Source: Ashinkailepas kermadecensis (taxonomy: Eukaryota > Arthropoda > Thecostraca > Neolepadidae). Taken from it: DNA of 64,000 nt. Location of the stretch: positions 124,001 through 188,000 of the forward strand of contig JAOTOM010004671.1 in assembly GCA_034440615.1 (NCBI GenBank), read 5' to 3'. The position numbers and the translations under genes are program-made. Under the pieces are notes generated by a model. The model searched no databases and had not been told where the DNA came from. It saw only the letters and a list, made by a program, of their open reading frames with translations. Of the stretch, positions 59,553 to 64,000 are shown piece by piece (the first letter of the stretch is position 1; each line of letters starts with the position of its first letter).

Positions 59553-61119
59553 CTATGTATATACACATGCAAAACAGGATATCTTCAAGTCAGCTAGAAC
59601 ACCCGCAGAAAATCACATACTCACCACATTCAAGATGGGCGTCTATCCACTCGCATGTCACCATTCGAGCTCCGAATTGAGTGGCATTATGCCCTGGTGA
59701 AACTATATATTGGATTTATAGCGTGTATTTCACGAGTGTACGCTGCGTTTGGATAACGCGTCTAGGTAGTTTATTCAAAACATTAGCCAGCAGGGAAGGT
59801 ACTTACAAAATCAACTAGGCACACGAGTTGTCGAGGCAAACATGAAGGAAGGCTCAAATATGTGTGATGGTATGCATCGCAATGAGTGAAACAAATCATA
59901 ATGAATACGACAATCTACCAGAAGCTGTCAGGGCTTTATGCTCAGTGTTATTACAACAAGCGCGCACTTCCAGGGCACAACATATCATCGAAACGAAACA
60001 TGTAGGGCCAGCGCACTAACTAGGAGCCACACAGAGCCGTGCGCCCAGCCGAACACCCCCTACAGTAGTGAAACGTCGGGAACAAGACCATACAAGTACA
60101 TGCAGCTCCTGACAGGGGCTGGCAACGGAAGCACGACAAACGATCGCGTGATGCTTTCAACGTTGACCAGGGTATACAGCGCGCGTCTCGCACACTTAAA
60201 TTAGTGCACAAACACAACACAAGTCTTCGACACGTCCGACACGGAAAATAACGGAACACGACATTCCGTCAGGGAACGCCAACGCACCAATGTTGTACTA
60301 CACGACAGCTTCGCACTGCACGCACACCTGACAGCGGGAGCACGCTGTCGTCACCGACAGCCGGCACCTCCCATACAAATGACTCCCAGGCCCGAGCAGG
60401 TGCAGTCGCGGCCCGCGGTCCGCCCCGCGACGCGATGGCCGCGCGCGAGGTCGTCCGCCGGCGTTACGGGATTCGGTTTTCTTTCGTACAGTGGAAGGTA
60501 GAGGGCGAAGACGTCAAAACGCCTGATGACGTCGAAGCAATTTGGCAAAAGGATGGATAAAATTGCGCGCCCAAGATAATACTGGCAGTTTCACACCGAA
60601 TCTGCCGGCAATATTGTGACGGCACAGATGCCGGGAACCGAGTGCGGTGAAAAGTAGCAGTTACTGCGGTTCAATGTTGTGCAGTTCCATTGAAATCGAT
60701 TCAGGAAGTCAAACTGTGTCCGCCGGCACCGCACTACCAGGTCTTCGTGTGTAATTTTCTACAGAAATGTAGAAACTCCGGGACAAGTTCATCCACTGCA
60801 GCGCAGCCGAATTTCGGTCAGACCAGAGCACCGTTTCACGGTCGACGTATCGGCCAACTCATCATACATGCAGCCACACCAAGGCCGGTCTCACTACGCA
60901 CCAGCCTCGCACTCAACTGTTGTCAACACCAGCCACACGCCGCAGTGGCGTTCAGTGCGCCAGCTTCGATCACGGCACCTGCTGCATTCGGCTCCGGGCC
61001 GGTATTCAATGGAGTCCGTAGTCGTTGCAGCTGGCCCAGAGTCGATATTCCTGGCGGCTAGCTACTCGCCGCATCCAATTCCGAGTCGGTATTCAGTGCA
61101 GCTGGTTCAGAGTCGGTAT
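59553..61119. other. 3' flank of the THAP9-like gene
   Basis: Includes the GC-rich segment at 60.4 kb. I saw no clear AATAAA on the minus strand within the first few hundred bases after the stop. Repeated GAGTCGGTATTCA(G/C)TGCAGCTG at 61082-61132 forms a small local duplication at the stop codon. Confidence 0.4.
60360..60560. promoter_or_regulatory. Small GC-rich segment with CRE-like sites
   Basis: Contains GACGTCAAAACGCCTGATGA followed by CGTC, i.e. two GACGTC cores 15 bp apart. It also has a 41-codon plus-strand frame from ATG 60435 (MAAREVVRRRYGIRFSFVQW...) ending at TAA. It could be a first exon or promoter. No partner exon was seen, so the role is unknown. Confidence 0.25.
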
Positions 61120-62423
61120 TCACTGCAGCTGACGCGGGTCCCACTCGCTCCAGCCGGTGTAAGGGCTGCGGAGGCGGGCGAACTCCACGGGCACCTCCTG
61201 CTGCTCGTCCACCTCCAACTCCTCCCCCTCCTCCTCATCCTCCTCGTACTCGTCGTCATCACCGAATTCCTCTTCACTCACAGTCTCCGGTTCGGGATCC
61301 GGCTCCGGCTCGGGCGGAGCGCGCTTTCCTCTGCCGCGGCCGCGGCCGCGACCCCGAACACTATTTCCCAACGGCGTGTGAACCGCCGGATCCTCAAAGT
61401 ACACGGTCGGCTCCTGGTCCATGCGAGCCTTTTTGGCGACGCCGCCGCCACGCTTCCGCCGCTTGAGCACACCCCTGTTGGGAGTCCAGGAGGGCTGGCC
61501 GACGTGCTCTGGCGGGATGGTGGTCAGCTCCTGGTACTCGGCCTGCGGATCCTCGCCGGCCAGCGCCGCCTGTTGCGCCACCTGCAGCTGGCGGCTGCAC
61601 GTCTGACAGCGCGGGTCGGCGATCGACTCCTCCAGCACGGCCATCAGACGGTCGTTCAGTTCGGGCTGCAGCGGACAGCGCAGCTTCAGCGTGCCGATGC
61701 TCGGCAGCGGCACGTTCATCTCCTTGCGGATGTAGTTGAAGGCGCGCACCGAGCTGGCCTCCAACAGGCCGAGCGCGCGCCGGAAGTCCTCGTCCTTCCA
61801 CTGGACGCTGTTCTTTTTGTACTCGCGCGACAGCACCTTTACCTGCGACGGCGTGAACAAACTGTGCATGCCCGCCTCGATCTTCTCCAGCTCGCGCAGC
61901 CGGTCGACAGTGATGAGCGTGGTGGGCTTCTTGCGCCCGCGACGCGTCTTGAGCCCCAGCTCGTCCACGTCCGCGTGGGAGTCCATCGCCGAGCGCAACA
62001 GCTCGGTTTTCAATGACAGGTTCTGCACGCGCAGTCGGTGGATGATGTCCTCGGCGGCTTCCGGCCCGGACGGCGGCAGGATCTCGTACTTCTCCGACAG
62101 CCGGTACTTGGTCAGTTTCTTCAGCACACCGTTGTCGAGCGTCTGGGCAGAGTCGTCGGCCGCGCTCTGGGCGGGCGAGTCGGCCAACTGCTCCGCCTCA
62201 GACTTGGGCTCCTCCTTGAGCGGCTTGGCCACGAAGAACAGGGTGCGGCCCGTCTTAGGTGTCGACATGTTCTCCGGCTCGCAGATCATGACCGGGGTGG
62301 GCGGCTGGGCGCTGGCCGTCTCCTCACTTGGGTACAACAGTCGAATGTACTTCTTTTCCATCTGGCTCAGCTCCTGCCGCTTCTTCAGAATCTGACGCGC
62401 TCGTGACGCCTTCGTCGATTGAC
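61120..62423 (-). CDS. Terminal coding exon of a THAP9/P-element-transposase-like HTH protein (partial gene)
   Basis: Seen: an open minus-strand frame of 433 codons ending in TGA at 61122-61120. Its 5' edge is a pyrimidine-rich tract followed by CTGCAG|G, so I place a phase-1 splice acceptor at 62424/62423; the ATG further upstream at 62487 lies in intron. Numbered from that ATG, residues 143-170 form a leucine-rich, coiled-coil-like helix. Residues 208-270 (LFTPSQVKVLS, VQWKDEDFRRAL, VPLPSIGTLKLR) match the pattern of the helix-turn-helix domain that follows the THAP finger in THAP9 and P-element transposases. Then come CxxC (294-297), a basic KRRKR (342-346), a GRGRGRGRG run (379-387) and an acidic tail (404-428). 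Inference: a nuclear DNA-binding protein, either domesticated-transposase-derived or a THAP-family regulator. The THAP zinc finger would lie in an upstream exon not found in the window. No RNase-H catalytic core follows, so it is not a whole transposase. The family call rests on remembered motifs. Confidence 0.72.
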
Positions 62424-64000
62424 CTGCAGTAATAGGGAGGGTAATCAAAGGCCATGCCCATGAGACAGAACCATCCGGAACAGCCACGGATCCCTATCGG
62501 AAGCCACGTGAACGTCGGGCACCTGCATCCGGGACCAACGCCATGGGAAGCAGCATGCTTATTCCCTCAGTATTTCTCAGCAAGCTCATGCCAAAATGCA
62601 CCGGAGTGCTCATAGGACTGACCCATACCCGACACTGTATCCCCTCGTGAGCTTCTCCGGGCAGTTGTGAACGGACTAGTATTATCACACATCCAATACT
62701 GCATGACGGCACATGGCAACTCATCAGCTCAAGGCATGTCCCGCACATAAAACGTGTCAAATTCGCTGCGAGTGAAATTTCTGGACTACGCCGGCGAGAC
62801 AATGCATGCAACGTCATAGAAAAACTGAACTGGTTGTCGGCTCGTGGATTCGCTCAGTATCATTCGTCGTGTTTGTTGAAGAATATCATTATAATAGGCG
62901 GAACAAGCGAGTTCGCGCAACAGTGTAACCGTCGACAACCTGTGAGACAGCGTACCACGCGCCAGAATAAACAATTAAACATGCGGAATATCCGAGCAGG
63001 CCCCAATGCGCAAAGATGAAAAACAAATAAGCCATGAAAGAAACGCATGAAATCAAAACTTCATCTGGTGCGTTTTGTTGGGTCCTTAAAGGTAAGTAAA
63101 CGCTGGAAGTTTCATTCAAATATATCTACCCAGTAAAGCGTGACGGATGGTTGAACGTTTTTTTAGGTGACCTCACTTGACCTCGTCTGACTCGGTGATC
63201 GTGGATGATCGGTGATCGTGCTCTCAAAATATTCACACATGTCAAATTGATGTGGGAAAAGGTAGGTGGCGCCCCTTCGGCCATTTCGGAGCACTCCTTG
63301 TGGCTAATCGTGTGGCCGTTGTCTGCTCATTTTGCGATGTCATTTAAAAATGACAACCTTCAACTACCCTCCAGACGATTATGCGTTCAATTTGGTGGTT
63401 ATTGGGCTTCAACTGTGGCGGTATGCTGCGAGTTTTGGCACTTGTAGTAACAGGTGCGGTTCCATGTGAAAATCCTGAATCTGCTACTGGAGCTAGTAAT
63501 GTCAAAGCTGGTGATCTAAGACAAAACAACAAAACAATTAATTGGTTGGCCCAAGGGTGCAGTATTAAACTTTGAAAATTATTCTGGGTCCAAGGCAAAT
63601 ATGGGGGCTGGAACCCACACAAGAAGATAGAGAATTAACTAACTGCCAATCTCCCTGAGGTTTGACGAAACACGTGAAACACTATTGTGGACCCCTAGAC
63701 AATTGCTTGAAAAGTACCAGATGACAAAACTAGTTTTAAGTCCTTTATTTCGTGCAAAATCATGGAGCTGATATTAAAACTCCTGAGCAATGCAGGGAGT
63801 CTTCTATACGCCTTAGCCTGCAAAATTAGTACGGATCGCTACACATACGCCTTGCGGTGTAGTGTAGCACAAAGAGTTATCTCGATATACCTTGCAGACA
63901 CACATAAACAGTCAGCAAACACTTCGAACAGACTCAAGAGGTGATACACATAACCCGCGAAATGCATGATTACACTGCGATTCTAGCCGAGCATTTGTCA
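62424..64000 (-). other. Probable intron/upstream sequence of the THAP9-like gene; no further exon seen
   Basis: This lies directly upstream of the splice acceptor at 62424. I looked on the minus strand for a THAP finger (C-x2-4-C ... C-x2-H) or another convincing exon and found none. The short open frames show no recognisable domain and AT-rich stretches are common. The donor site partnering the phase-1 acceptor was not identified, so the earlier exons probably lie beyond the window edge. Confidence 0.4.

Overview
The window looks like nuclear DNA from an animal, most likely an invertebrate. It has one intron-bounded coding exon, two CR1/Jockey-like LINE remnants, tRNA-headed SINEs, hAT-type inverted-repeat elements and a very heavy load of minisatellites. 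There are no operons, no ribosome-binding-site-spaced genes and no CRISPR array. I cannot fix the species. A crustacean or other marine invertebrate would fit the element mix, but that is inference.

Layout. 1-14.2 kb is mostly tandem repeats, including a 35-bp array of about 1.9 kb (6.7-8.6 kb) and an 11-bp satellite of about 3.4 kb (10.74-14.15 kb). 14.2-27 kb alternates minisatellites of 21, 27/28, 33, 51, 54, 77 and 87 bp with unrecognised DNA, one tRNA-like SINE head (14.9 kb) and a hAT-like element (25.3-26.2 kb). 27-30 kb holds a complete SINE, a 28/29-bp array and a 5'-truncated, frameshifted LINE reverse transcriptase ending in a TATGAC tail. 31-35 kb is a long, strongly decayed G/C-homopolymer-rich repeat field. 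35-45 kb has more minisatellites (67, 59, 34, 31, 30, 34/36 and 73 bp). 45-53 kb holds two SINE copies with target-site duplications, a CpG-rich segment with a YY1-like motif and a 42-bp array. 53-58 kb holds a hAT-type MITE with an 8-bp duplication and two separate arrays of one 37-bp unit beside hAT-like ends. 58-59.5 kb is a second, dead LINE. 61.12-62.42 kb is the one convincing host coding exon, on the minus strand. It carries a helix-turn-helix segment of the THAP9/P-element transposase type, a basic Gly-Arg stretch and an acidic tail.

By summing my own array boundaries, clear tandem repeats cover roughly 19 kb of the 64 kb, before counting the decayed 31-35 kb field. Almost all long open frames lie inside these arrays and follow from repeat units without stop codons. 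They should not be read as genes. The THAP9-like exon must continue upstream, beyond or within the last 1.6 kb of the window, and its first exons were not found here.
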